In this document: positions 26,362 to 34,329 of the stretch, one piece after another
Position numbering within the stretch: position 1 is the stretch's first letter
Layout of the letters: the number at the start of each line of letters is the position of its first letter
Assembly (NCBI RefSeq): GCF_024347675.1
Contig: NZ_AP024882.1
Span: 1,240,001 to 1,304,000, forward strand
Reading direction: 5' to 3'
Source: Vibrio ishigakensis
GTDB taxonomy: Bacteria; Pseudomonadota; Gammaproteobacteria; Enterobacterales; Vibrionaceae
Length of the DNA stretch: 64,000 nt
Position numbers and translations under genes: made by a program
Notes under the pieces: model-generated
Told to the model about the DNA's origin: nothing
Database searches by the model: none
What the model saw: the letters and a program-made list of their open reading frames with translations, nothing else

Positions 26362-26408
26362 TTCATTACTTCCAAATCTGGCTTGGTGTATTTAGTTTAG
26401 AGAAAAAC

Positions 26409-26430
26409 TTGTGAGACATTTGTGAGAATT
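26409..26430 (+). promoter_or_regulatory. Tandem direct repeat, candidate OmpR-type regulator site
   Basis: TTGTGAGACA (26409) and TTGTGAGAAT (26420) are direct repeats with 11-base spacing, one helical turn, as in sites for OmpR/PhoB-type regulators. They lie about 86 bases upstream of the first spondin gene, whose operon encodes such a regulator. Confidence 0.5.
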
Positions 26431-26515
26431 CGCGGAGCTTATTGAAAGATCTCCCCGTCATCCTTAAGGCATGAACGCAATCAAGCGCTCAACAATCAAA
26501 AAGGATGGACTCACA

Positions 26516-27193
26516 ATGAAAAAACGTACCCAACTTGGACTTCTCATCTCATCTGTAGCCTTAGCTATGGGCAGTGCTCAGGCGGCAGAGCTCGAAATTA
26601 CCATCACCAACGCAACCAAAGGCATCTATTTCACTCCCTTGATTGTGGCGGCGCATAACTCAGATCTGTTTATGTTTAGAACCGGGACCGCAGCCAGTGA
26701 TGAGCTCAAATCTATGGCAGAAGAGGGCGCGATTGCTGGGCTCTCTGGCGTAATCGGTAATGCCGGTGGTGTAGTCGTGGAAAATCCTGCTGGCGGTTTT
26801 CTAGACCCAGGGGATAGCATTACTTTTAATATGGACAGTGGTGATCTTGGCTACTTGTCTTTGGGAGCCATGCTATTGCCAACTAATGACGGTTTTGTTG
26901 GACTAGATAGCTGGAAAATCCCGTCTGAGGCTGGTACTTACAGAGCATCCTTGAACGGCTATGACGCAGGTACCGAGGCCAATGATGAGATTGCAGCCAA
27001 TATGCCAAACCCACCATTTATCACCTTTGGGACAAGCGCGACCGGTGTTGAAACGGCTATCTCTAATGCCATGGTGCATGTGCATCCCGGAACCTTAGGT
27101 GATGCCGATGGTGCGGGTGGTAAGAGTGATTTAGATAGCAGTGTTCATCGCTGGTTGAATCCGGTTGCCACTATCAAAGTTGTTGTGAAGTAG
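26516..27193 (+). CDS. Secreted spondin-domain protein
   Basis: Start at 26516 (AAGGATGGA upstream) gives 225 residues with a signal peptide cleaved near GSAQA, residue 23. The rest is one Spond_N-like domain: ITITNATKGIYFTPLIVAAHNSDLF-type opening (residues about 26-50, here summarised), an aspartate-rich middle (GDSITFNMDSGD, LPTNDGFVGLD), and YDAGTEANDE near residue 160, which resembles calcium-binding parts of eukaryotic spondins. Likely periplasmic or released. It is followed 11 bases later by a lipoprotein paralogue and then by a two-component system. The role of bacterial spondin domains is unknown. Confidence 0.82.
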   Translation: MKKRTQLGLLISSVALAMGSAQAAELEITITNATKGIYFTPLIVAAHNSDLFMFRTGTAASDELKSMAEEGAIAGLSGVIGNAGGVVVENPAGGFLDPGDSITFNMDSGDLGYLSLGAMLLPTNDGFVGLDSWKIPSEAGTYRASLNGYDAGTEANDEIAANMPNPPFITFGTSATGVETAISNAMVHVHPGTLGDADGAGGKSDLDSSVHRWLNPVATIKVVVK

Positions 27194-27203
27194 GGAGGCA
27201 ATT

Positions 27204-27905
27204 ATGAAATACCGTATCTTATTAGTTGCCGCATCTGTTGGCTTGCTCGCGGGTTGTCCTGATGACGACGATGATAACAATGCCACCAACAGTACCACTC
27301 AAAGCTACACGGTTTCTGTAACCAATCTGACTCCGAATCAGCCCATGTCTCCGCTGGCGGTCTTGACTCACAATAGCAACTTTATGCTGTTTGAAGTGGG
27401 ACAAAGCGCGTCCGTTGCCTTAGAGCAGTTGGCCGAAGAGGGAAGCAATGCAGAGCTGATTGCCTTCTCGCAAAGTGATGAGAACGTTATCCAGGGCATA
27501 GCTGGCAATGGGTTATTGCTTCCGGGAAACAGCGATGAAGTCACCATTTCTTTGGATGTAGATGAAGAGGGCTACCTATCTGTTGCCTCTATGCTAGTCA
27601 ACACCAATGACGCCTTTGTGGGAGAAACGGGCCTGTCGCTCAAGGATTTGGAAGTAGGTGAGAGTTTTCAGATGAACATGAACGTGTGGGATGCAGGTAC
27701 TGAGCTAAATGATGAATTGGCTTCGACCATTCCCGGCCCTGCCGCTGGTGGCGAAGGCTTTAACGCTGACCGTAATGACGATGATGTGGTGACTTTCCAC
27801 TCAGGTGTTATCAGTAGTGATGATGGTCTGGCTAGCTCAGCGCTGGATGCCACCCATAGGTTTCTAAACCCTGGAGCTCGAGTCACCATTACTCGAACTG
27901 AGTGA
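27204..27905 (+). CDS. Spondin-domain lipoprotein
   Basis: A 233-residue lipoprotein: signal, lipobox LLAGC with Cys18, then an acidic tether (PDDDDDNNATN) and one spondin-type domain. Shared features with the upstream protein are LTPNQPMSPLAVLTHNSNF, LVNTNDAFVGETG and WDAGTELNDE, so the pair arose by duplication. The +2 residue is Pro, and the acidic linker suggests it stands off an outer or inner membrane surface. A GGGAGG site precedes the ATG. Probably acts with the soluble partner; the ligand or surface is unknown. Confidence 0.83.
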   Translation: MKYRILLVAASVGLLAGCPDDDDDNNATNSTTQSYTVSVTNLTPNQPMSPLAVLTHNSNFMLFEVGQSASVALEQLAEEGSNAELIAFSQSDENVIQGIAGNGLLLPGNSDEVTISLDVDEEGYLSVASMLVNTNDAFVGETGLSLKDLEVGESFQMNMNVWDAGTELNDELASTIPGPAAGGEGFNADRNDDDVVTFHSGVISSDDGLASSALDATHRFLNPGARVTITRTE

Positions 27906-27910
27906 AATTA

Positions 27911-27964
27911 ATCCCTCCCTGCTGCGGTCATCTCTAGTTGTGGTGAAAATAGCAGGGATGGGAT
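27911..27964 (+). promoter_or_regulatory. Hairpin covering the ribosome binding site of the response regulator gene
   Basis: ATCCCTCCCTGCT (27911-27923) pairs with AGCAGGGATGGGAT (27951-27964) with one bulged base. The right arm contains the purine-rich Shine-Dalgarno sequence and ends one base before ATG 27966. It may couple regulator translation to that of the lipoprotein, or act as a weak attenuator. Confidence 0.5.
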
Positions 27965-27965
27965 C

Positions 27966-28688
27966 ATGGGATTAGACAACTCGAGCGCCAATATCTTATT
28001 GGTAGAAGATGATCATGACCTAGCACAGTTGGTAGAGATGCACCTTAAGTTCCAAGGACAAAATGTCCATACCACACCATCATTTCAAGCAGCTTCTGAA
28101 CTTGTCGATGAGAAGGAGTTTGATCTCTTGGTGTTGGATAGGGGACTTCCCGATGGGGACGGCTTAGATATTTGCTACCAGCTTCGAAAACAAAACAATT
28201 GGACGCCGGTTCTTATGTTGACCGCGAGGGATGGTGAAATGGATAAGGTGGAAGGGCTAGAAGCCGGCGTAGACGACTACATCACCAAGCCGTTTAGTGT
28301 TTTAGAGTTTCAGGCTAGGGTGCGAAATATACTGCGCCGTGCAAGCCAAGCGTGTCCTTCGAAAGAAACCATATCAACACCCAACTCTCTTAGTTTTGGA
28401 GAGTTAACCATCGACCCTGAGCTGCATCAGGTCTCGCTACATGATAAAGACGTAACCCTTACCGCCACCGAGTTTACTTTACTCAAATTTCTCGCCACTA
28501 AACCGGGTCGTGTATACAGCAAGGATGAGCTTTTAGACCATGTGTGGAACACGGATCATGCGGGATACCACCACACCGTGTGTAGCACCATCAATCGTTT
28601 AAGAAGCAAATTGAGCGTTAAGGATTCCAGTCATCACTTCATCCAAACTGTGTGGGGCGTAGGGTATAAGTTTCAACCCAGAATATAA
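27966..28688 (+). CDS. OmpR-family response regulator
   Basis: The 240-residue regulator has a receiver domain (about 9-122) with acidic pair Asp15/Asp16, phospho-acceptor Asp58 (LLVLDRGLPDG) and Lys108 (YITKPF). A winged-helix output domain follows (about 143-238): LTATEFTLLKFL, then HTVCSTINRLRSKL and a closing GVGYKF. It lies 60 bases after the spondin lipoprotein and 17 before its kinase. Most likely it controls the spondin operon, perhaps through the tandem repeat upstream of the first gene. Confidence 0.94.
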   Translation: MGLDNSSANILLVEDDHDLAQLVEMHLKFQGQNVHTTPSFQAASELVDEKEFDLLVLDRGLPDGDGLDICYQLRKQNNWTPVLMLTARDGEMDKVEGLEAGVDDYITKPFSVLEFQARVRNILRRASQACPSKETISTPNSLSFGELTIDPELHQVSLHDKDVTLTATEFTLLKFLATKPGRVYSKDELLDHVWNTDHAGYHHTVCSTINRLRSKLSVKDSSHHFIQTVWGVGYKFQPRI

Positions 28689-28705
28689 GAGCCAAGGAGT
28701 TAGGG

Positions 28706-30073
28706 ATGAGCTTTAAATCAAGATTATTAGTCTTTACCACTCTTTGGTTTTGCTTAGCGGTTGCTTTGATTGCCGTAACCTATAACTGGCAGAAGGAAAC
28801 CATTGAGCTTCGCACCAAACAAAATCTGCATAAAGACCTCGCTACACATATGCGCGAAGATAATCCCTTAATGATTGGAGCGGACTATAACCCCGTTGCT
28901 CTAAAATCTATCTTCCATACCTTGATGCTGCTTGGTCCTGATTTTGAGATCTACTTCCTCGATGCCAATGGCAATATCACCACTCATGCGTCTCCTGAAG
29001 GTGCTGAGTTGCAGCCGAGCGTCGATGTCGCCCCAATAACCCGATACCTAGCAGGCGAGCCTTTTCCTATTTTGGGGGACGACCCTCGGAATCCAGACGA
29101 CAAGAAGGTGTTTTCAGTCTCGGCGCTCAGAGAGGGCGACAACATCATGGGGTATTTGTATGTGGTGATAGGAAGTACGCGCCACGGCGAAATAGCCGAT
29201 GCTGAGGTGGATACTCCCTATGTTGCCCTTGCCGGCCTAGTTCTGCTGTCCATTTTGAGCTTTGCCATCGGTACCTATCTTTTGGTGAGAAAGAACCTGC
29301 TAAGCCCAATTGAAAGAGTCACAGAAGAGCTAAAAAGTCAGGCAGAGCATGAGTTTCGGTTAGACCCTAATTTTGTTCATCAAGTGCCGGAGTTGGTGCC
29401 CATTGCTAATTCCTATCATGAGATGGCAAAGCATATTCAGCAGCAGTTTTTGCATCTTGAGTATCAGTCCTCACATCAAAGACAGAGCCTACTTCAACTA
29501 AGTCATGACCTGAAAACGCCTCTTTCGAGCGTGTTGGGTTATCTTGAAACCTGGCAACTGCAAAATCCTAAGTCTGATCCACTGATCGATGTCGCTTTTC
29601 GAAACTGCGTAAAATTGTCCGAGCAACTTCAATCACTGCTCAATCAAGCCAGACAAGAGACTTCTTTGCCAAGTTATGAGTTTAAATTAGTTGAGCTTGC
29701 ACCGATGCTGAAAGAGTGCGCAGAAATGGTGAAAACTCAGCTGGATCGCAAAGGTCTCACGTTGAGTCTTGAACTGACTGAACCGCTTCAAACCGTGGGC
29801 GAAAGAGGGTTACTGGAGCGCTTGGTGTTGAATTTGTTCGAAAATGCCATCAGGCACAGCCCTAATAACTCTGAGATCAGATGCGTAGCCGAAGTAAAAG
29901 AAGGGGACATAGACTTTACCTTCATCAACCGCGTTCAAGCAGACTCAGAGTCTGGCTCCTTGGGAGTTGGGGTGAAAATAGTCCAGTCCATACTCATGCT
30001 TCATCATAGCCACTTGGAAACTAGAGCGTCTGATAGCGAATATCAACAACGCTTTAGCCTGCCTGCTGTCTAG
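28706..30073 (+). CDS. Sensor histidine kinase with reduced catalytic domain
   Basis: A 455-residue inner-membrane kinase: membrane segments about 8-26 and 172-194, a periplasmic domain between them, HAMP linker, dimerisation helix with His267 (LLQLSHDLKTPLSS), and a catalytic domain with N-box NLFENAIRHSPNNS. The usual DxGxG (G1) and F boxes are not visible; the sequence goes from FTFINRV almost directly to GSLGVGVKIVQ (G2). The ATP-binding lid is thus shortened. It may still work, since some kinases show compact lids, or may be mainly a phosphatase. AAGGAG precedes the ATG. Last gene of the spondin operon. Confidence 0.88.
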   Translation: MSFKSRLLVFTTLWFCLAVALIAVTYNWQKETIELRTKQNLHKDLATHMREDNPLMIGADYNPVALKSIFHTLMLLGPDFEIYFLDANGNITTHASPEGAELQPSVDVAPITRYLAGEPFPILGDDPRNPDDKKVFSVSALREGDNIMGYLYVVIGSTRHGEIADAEVDTPYVALAGLVLLSILSFAIGTYLLVRKNLLSPIERVTEELKSQAEHEFRLDPNFVHQVPELVPIANSYHEMAKHIQQQFLHLEYQSSHQRQSLLQLSHDLKTPLSSVLGYLETWQLQNPKSDPLIDVAFRNCVKLSEQLQSLLNQARQETSLPSYEFKLVELAPMLKECAEMVKTQLDRKGLTLSLELTEPLQTVGERGLLERLVLNLFENAIRHSPNNSEIRCVAEVKEGDIDFTFINRVQADSESGSLGVGVKIVQSILMLHHSHLETRASDSEYQQRFSLPAV

Positions 30074-30171
30074 TTTGATGTGGTGCACATTCACTCAAGG
30101 TTCTGCTGTAAATAATTGATCTTCCGACGTAAATTAGCCTTTAGTAAGGGAATCTAAACGGGGATAGAAGA

Positions 30172-30969
30172 TTGGAAGAACTGATTGCGCAGTATGCTGA
30201 CGGGGACGAAGATGCCAGATTAACAAGGCAATATATCGCTCAGCTGGAATTTGATACCACTATGCACCTTTTGACTCCGTACTTGCAGACACCGAAACGC
30301 GTGTGCGAGTTAGGGGCCGCAACCGGTCGTTATTCACTGACCTTTGCTGGTGATGGACATACAGTCACAGCGGTAGAGTTGGTGCCTCAACAAATCACAA
30401 TGATGAGAGACAAGGCTCAAATGCTGGGCCTTGAGCTTGATATCCATGAAGGCAATGCCTGCGAGGTGCCTTTTATCGAATCCAATTCGCAAGATCTCTG
30501 CGTTGTATTAGGGCCCCTATATCACCTAAAACAGAAGTCTGAACGTGAGCAAGTGATGGCTGAGGCGAAGCGAATTCTAAAGCCTGGTGGAGTACTGGCC
30601 GTGGCTTATATTTCTCGTTTCTTCGTTGCGGGTATGTTCGCGCAGAAGTTCCCCAATCTCATTTCAGCTCGAGTGCTAGAAGAGCTGCATCGCTATGGCA
30701 CTGTCTCTCATCCAGACTGGCCTCGATTTTTTAGGGTTGGTTATTTTGCTACTCCTGAGGAAATAGAAACGTTAGTCACGGACAGCGATTTTGCTCTTTT
30801 AGAGCATGCCGCAACCGATGGTTTCTCTCGTTATCTCTCCGCTGGCGTGAATGACTTTACTCCGTCTCAATATCAAGCGTGGCTTGAATACCATCTACAA
30901 ACCTGCAAAGAGCCAAGCTTGTTGGGTGCAAGCAATCATGGTTTGCTCGTTGCCCAAAAAAGGGGGTAA
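30172..30969 (+). CDS. Class I SAM-dependent methyltransferase
   Basis: The 265-residue protein has the Rossmann methyltransferase fold. Motif I is VCELGAATGRYSL (about 43-55), followed by acidic VTAVELVP, GNACEVPF and DLCVVLGPLYHL, then RILKPGGVLAVAYI. Substrate is unknown; small-molecule methylation is typical for this type. The start appears to be TTG at 30172 behind GGGGATAGA, since no in-frame ATG lies near. A GNAT gene follows after 4 bases, so they form an operon. Confidence 0.85.
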   Translation: MEELIAQYADGDEDARLTRQYIAQLEFDTTMHLLTPYLQTPKRVCELGAATGRYSLTFAGDGHTVTAVELVPQQITMMRDKAQMLGLELDIHEGNACEVPFIESNSQDLCVVLGPLYHLKQKSEREQVMAEAKRILKPGGVLAVAYISRFFVAGMFAQKFPNLISARVLEELHRYGTVSHPDWPRFFRVGYFATPEEIETLVTDSDFALLEHAATDGFSRYLSAGVNDFTPSQYQAWLEYHLQTCKEPSLLGASNHGLLVAQKRG

Positions 30970-30973
30970 GCGA

Positions 30974-31408
30974 GTGCATAAAGTAAGGGAAGCGGTTCTT
31001 GACGATGCCGTGGAGATCAATCGCGTATCAAAGCATCTTGGGTATGACGCTCTCACAGAAGGTGAGGCGGCTGAAAAGCTGCATACTCTGATTGAGTCGA
31101 GTGTTGACCAAGTTTACGTGTGTGAATATCAGGGAGAGCTGGTAGGTTGGATCCATATCTTTCGTGCCAATCGGTTAGCCTCGCCAAGTTTCTATGAAAT
31201 TGGAGGTTTGGTCGTGAAACCGAGTGTTCGAGGGCTGGGATTAGGCAAGGCTCTGGTACGGTATGCTTGCGAGCAACATAAAGGCATTTTTCGCGTGCGC
31301 TGCAATGAAAAACGAACAGAAGCTCATCGGTTTTATGAAGGATTAGGCTTTAGCGGCAGTAAATCTCAACGCGTATTTCAATCTGATTTTAATAACGGTG
31401 AAATCTGA
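30974..31408 (+). CDS. GNAT-family N-acetyltransferase
   Basis: Start GTG 30974, preceded by an AAGGGGG site inside the end of the methyltransferase gene, gives 144 residues. GNAT motif A is visible as GGLVVKPSVRGLGLGKALV, then FRVRCNEKRTEAHRFYEGLGF as motif B. The N-terminal REAVLDDAVEINRVSKHLGY is typical of the family. The substrate is unknown. The longer reading to 30851 would overlap the methyltransferase widely and is unlikely. Confidence 0.87.
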   Translation: MHKVREAVLDDAVEINRVSKHLGYDALTEGEAAEKLHTLIESSVDQVYVCEYQGELVGWIHIFRANRLASPSFYEIGGLVVKPSVRGLGLGKALVRYACEQHKGIFRVRCNEKRTEAHRFYEGLGFSGSKSQRVFQSDFNNGEI

Positions 31409-31481
31409 TAACTGGCTCTCAATTTGATTACAGTCGTTCCCCTAAGCTAAAGGTAGTTTAAGGTTACTTGAGGAAAGCACT

Positions 31482-31862
31482 ATGACTGTAAAACGACATG
31501 GGATCTCCCTTGGGGTAGAGCGGATAGAGTCAGAATTTGTGTTGGTGTTTAAAGCCACGGGTAAGCTTACCCATGAAGACTACCAAGCAATGACGCAGGT
31601 ATTAGAGTCTGCCTTACAAGGTGTTGATCCTAAACATATCAAGATGCTGGTGGACGTGTCTGAGTTTTCTGGATGGGAGCTCAGAGCAGCTTGGGATGAT
31701 TTTCGATTAGGAATGAAACTCGGCTTTGAGATTGAGAAGGTGGCTATCTTTGGTGATAAAAACTGGCAGGAGATGGCATCTAAGGTTGGAGGCTGGTTCA
31801 TCAGTGGTGAGATGAAATCGTTCCAAAGCTATGACGATGCTGTTGATTGGCTCAAGGACTAA
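31482..31862 (+). CDS. SpoIIAA-like / STAS-type protein
   Basis: A 126-residue protein of the SpoIIAA-like (STAS/SEC14-type, DUF3478) family: FVLVFKATGKLTHEDYQAM, IKMLVDVSEFSGWELRAAWDDFR-type core (residues about 52-70), and IEKVAIFGDKNWQEM. These small alpha/beta proteins are widespread in proteobacteria and of unclear role, possibly lipid or anion binding. No anti-sigma factor gene is nearby, so a sporulation-type partner switch is not implied. It is a single gene. Confidence 0.82.
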   Translation: MTVKRHGISLGVERIESEFVLVFKATGKLTHEDYQAMTQVLESALQGVDPKHIKMLVDVSEFSGWELRAAWDDFRLGMKLGFEIEKVAIFGDKNWQEMASKVGGWFISGEMKSFQSYDDAVDWLKD

Positions 31863-31984
31863 GGTCAACAGACCCTAATATCATTAACCTGAAGTTATCT
31901 TAAGCATTACCCAATGGCTACTACCATGTATATGCGTGCAGGTTAGTATGAATGCCTAATTCTCGGGCTTCTAGGTTGTTTACT

Positions 31985-32425
31985 ATGAAAAAGATCGTCA
32001 CTTTATCTCTACTCGTTATCGCGTCATTAGGGCTCGCTTTTAAGGTAATGAGCAGCGATGAGCTCCATTTAGCTGCATATAATGGCAACCAAGCGGAAGT
32101 GGTAGAGTTACTGGCAAATAACCCTGATCCAGACGCCCGAGACTCTTATGGTGGCACTGCGCTGCATGCCGCTATGTTCCAGAAAAACCTAGAGATCGTT
32201 AAGCTCTTGATTGACGCAGGTTTTGATGTGAACGCAGTAGGGCCAAGAAACGGCTACACTCCACTGCACGATGCGGTATGGGCGGATAATCTACCTGCAC
32301 TGAAACTGCTTATCGAAAACGGTGGCGATCTGTCCATAAAAGGGCTCGATGGCAATACACCGCTTGATAAAGCGCGCGCAGAGGGTAAGAGCGATATTGT
32401 TGAGTATCTTGAGGGACTAGATTAG
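31985..32425 (+). CDS. Exported ankyrin-repeat protein
   Basis: Start 31985 gives 146 residues beginning with a signal peptide or anchor (MKKIVTLSLLVIASLGLAF). An ATG at 31952 is an alternative. Three to four ankyrin repeats follow: ELHLAAYNGNQAEVVELL, YGGTALHAAMFQKNLEIVKLL, GYTPLHDAVWADNLPALKLL and a final GNTPLDKARAEGKSDIVEYL. It probably serves as a periplasmic protein-binding scaffold. Some bacterial ankyrin proteins assist catalase or act as immunity factors, but there is no supporting neighbour here. Confidence 0.85.
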   Translation: MKKIVTLSLLVIASLGLAFKVMSSDELHLAAYNGNQAEVVELLANNPDPDARDSYGGTALHAAMFQKNLEIVKLLIDAGFDVNAVGPRNGYTPLHDAVWADNLPALKLLIENGGDLSIKGLDGNTPLDKARAEGKSDIVEYLEGLD

Positions 32426-32454
32426 AACCATTTGATCGATTTAGCTGAAGTATG

Positions 32455-32487
32455 AAAAGTGCCAGACTTCATTTGGCACTTTTCTTG
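32455..32487. terminator. Bidirectional terminator between ankyrin and outer-membrane genes
   Basis: Perfect 9-base stem AAAAGTGCC / GGCACTTTT with an 11-base loop, usable by both convergent genes. Confidence 0.8.
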
Positions 32488-32503
32488 TTTGAGTTAATCG
32501 ATG

Positions 32504-33151
32504 TCAGAAATAATAAACAACGCCAAGCTGAACGGTTGTGGTTTTATAGTCAATATTGTTGATAACACCGTCGTTGCCTTCACCCACTAGATCTAACCCA
32601 GTGACTGCGCCATATCTGAGTTCGCCTTGAAGTGACCAGTTCGGTGCAAATGAGTAGTTTACGCCTGCAAAAAGCTGATAACCAATATCGCCATCGGTTG
32701 TAAATGATTGCTCTTGTCCGGCGTTTTCCAAGTCAATATCGATCTCTTGTGCCCAAATTAAACCTGCTCCTAGATAGGGTTTCCAAGTGCTTTTCGTATC
32801 GAAGAAATAGATACCGTTTACAAAGAATAGATTGGACGCGTAGTTACCATCGTCATAGCTCTGGCCGTCTGCAGTGATGACCTTACTGTCATTGCTACGA
32901 TATTCCCATGCGATCTCAGCAGCCCAGTTGCGAGTGAAGCGATATCCGATGCCAGTACCTGCGTTAAAACCATTATCAAGTTCTACCTGCAAAGGCCCAT
33001 TAGCACCGCCGATACCTTCACTATTCGCACTGGGATCTGACATAAAGCTGTAGCCCACGAAGGGACGAATAAACCAATTTCCAGCTTCGTTTGCTGCAGC
33101 GATATGCGTTATTAAGCTCATTAAGATTAGTGTGGTGATTTTCCTGATCAT
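32504..33151 (-). CDS. Outer-membrane beta-barrel protein
   Basis: A 215-residue protein with a signal peptide (cleaved near THIAAANE) and alternating beta-strand pattern ending in an aromatic residue (GVVYYF), the hallmark of outer-membrane barrels. The pattern NWFIRPFVGYSF, GIGYRFTRNWAAEIAWEYR and YLGAGLIWA resembles the eight-stranded OmpA / porin-like (OMP_b-brl) family. No OmpA peptidoglycan-binding domain is present. Role likely adhesion, small pore or envelope stability; not decidable. Confidence 0.85.
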   Translation of the reverse strand: MIRKITTLILMSLITHIAAANEAGNWFIRPFVGYSFMSDPSANSEGIGGANGPLQVELDNGFNAGTGIGYRFTRNWAAEIAWEYRSNDSKVITADGQSYDDGNYASNLFFVNGIYFFDTKSTWKPYLGAGLIWAQEIDIDLENAGQEQSFTTDGDIGYQLFAGVNYSFAPNWSLQGELRYGAVTGLDLVGEGNDGVINNIDYKTTTVQLGVVYYF

Positions 33152-33254
33152 TTTCAGTTACTCCTTTTGTTATCGGTATGTGTGTCATACTGAAAAGGAT
33201 CTTTCGCTAGATCAGCTAATGTCACCGCTAATGCACCAATAGGCAAGGTTTTAC

Positions 33255-34112
33255 ATGAAAGGGCAGATTGATATTGGAGATGTATCTCCATCAAAGTATT
33301 TCTTTGCTATTGCCTCATTACTTGGTTTTCTGTTCGCCTTTATCGTACCTTCCCCAGATAGTGCTTGGGGGTTTGGACTGAGTATCGTTCAATGGCAACT
33401 TCAGACCCTAGGACCAATGGCTACGATATTAGTTTGCCACCTAGCTCTGTCTAGATTGGCAAAGTTCGAATCCCTCAACCCTTGGTTCAAACTGTTCATT
33501 TCCGGCGCTTTTGGGGCACTGTTTTTCTCTCCAGTGGCACTGTGCCTCGACACCATTTTTATGGCAGAGAAGTTTACAGATAACCTGTTGACCGCTTGGA
33601 TAAATGAGCTGTCAAACGTTGCTCCTCCGGCTGTTATCTGCTGGCTAGCCATCAACTCTCCTTGGGTGCTAGGGCTGAGGCTTCAAACCCTCCAGAGTCG
33701 AGCTATCCAAAATATCAGTGAGAATGAGTCTGTTGAAAGACAGAACATCAAAGCGAATACCAGTCTTGAACCTACTTCTGCCTATTTAGACTGGCCATTT
33801 ATGAATTTGCTACCAGAAAGTATCCAGGACAGGCCCATTTATCTGAAATCAGAGTTGCACTATCTATTGGTCGTTACACCAAAGGGAAAGTCCCTTATTC
33901 TCTACAACCTAAGTGATGCGATTAGTGAGATGGGTGAGAGCATGGGTTATCAACCACACAGATCCTATTGGGTCGCAAACGACGCAACAAAATCTTTCGT
34001 TCGAAAGGGAAGGCAAGGTGAATTGATTCTGAATAACGGTGAAAGTATCCCGGTTAGTCGAAGGAATCTGGAGTTTGTTGCAGCGCTTCAGTCAAATGCC
34101 GACTCACATTGA
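33255..34112 (+). CDS. Membrane-bound LytTR-type transcriptional regulator
   Basis: A 285-residue protein with about four membrane segments (about 15-32, 48-66, 78-97, 115-135) and a C-terminal LytTR DNA-binding domain (about 180-282): RPIYLKSELHYLLVVTPKG, MGESMGYQPHRSYWVA and IPVSRRN. It lacks a receiver domain, so it is a one-component membrane regulator, a type common in Vibrio and Shewanella. The target is unknown; the divergent outer-membrane protein gene 103 bases away is a candidate. A terminator-like hairpin follows at 34279. Confidence 0.87.
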   Translation: MKGQIDIGDVSPSKYFFAIASLLGFLFAFIVPSPDSAWGFGLSIVQWQLQTLGPMATILVCHLALSRLAKFESLNPWFKLFISGAFGALFFSPVALCLDTIFMAEKFTDNLLTAWINELSNVAPPAVICWLAINSPWVLGLRLQTLQSRAIQNISENESVERQNIKANTSLEPTSAYLDWPFMNLLPESIQDRPIYLKSELHYLLVVTPKGKSLILYNLSDAISEMGESMGYQPHRSYWVANDATKSFVRKGRQGELILNNGESIPVSRRNLEFVAALQSNADSH

Positions 34113-34278
34113 GAATGGTCTCAATGTCAGGAAAGCAAAAATTGTTTTAAACCAACTTATTGAGACTGCTCTAGTTAGCCACTTTCCCCAGTTATAGTTC
34201 TGCGGACTAGAGATTTATTCTTCGTGGTATGTTGAGTTGCTTTGGCGTCAAAGGTGACTCGTGTATTTTGGTTTTGAT

Positions 34279-34311
34279 GAGGGATGCGTTGACATCCCTC
34301 GTTATATTTTT
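34279..34311 (+). terminator. Terminator downstream of the LytTR gene
   Basis: Stem GAGGGATG / CATCCCTC with a 6-base loop, followed by GTTATATTTTT. Confidence 0.6.
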
Positions 34312-34329
34312 GGCGACCAAGGTGATTTC

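Noticed and set aside
31482..31862. SpoIIAA-like protein as part of a partner-switch sigma system
   Set aside because: No anti-sigma kinase or sigma factor gene is nearby, and the conserved serine context is not evident.
31985..32425. Ankyrin protein as an immunity protein of a toxin system
   Set aside because: No toxin, secretion or catalase gene is adjacent; both neighbours are ordinary.
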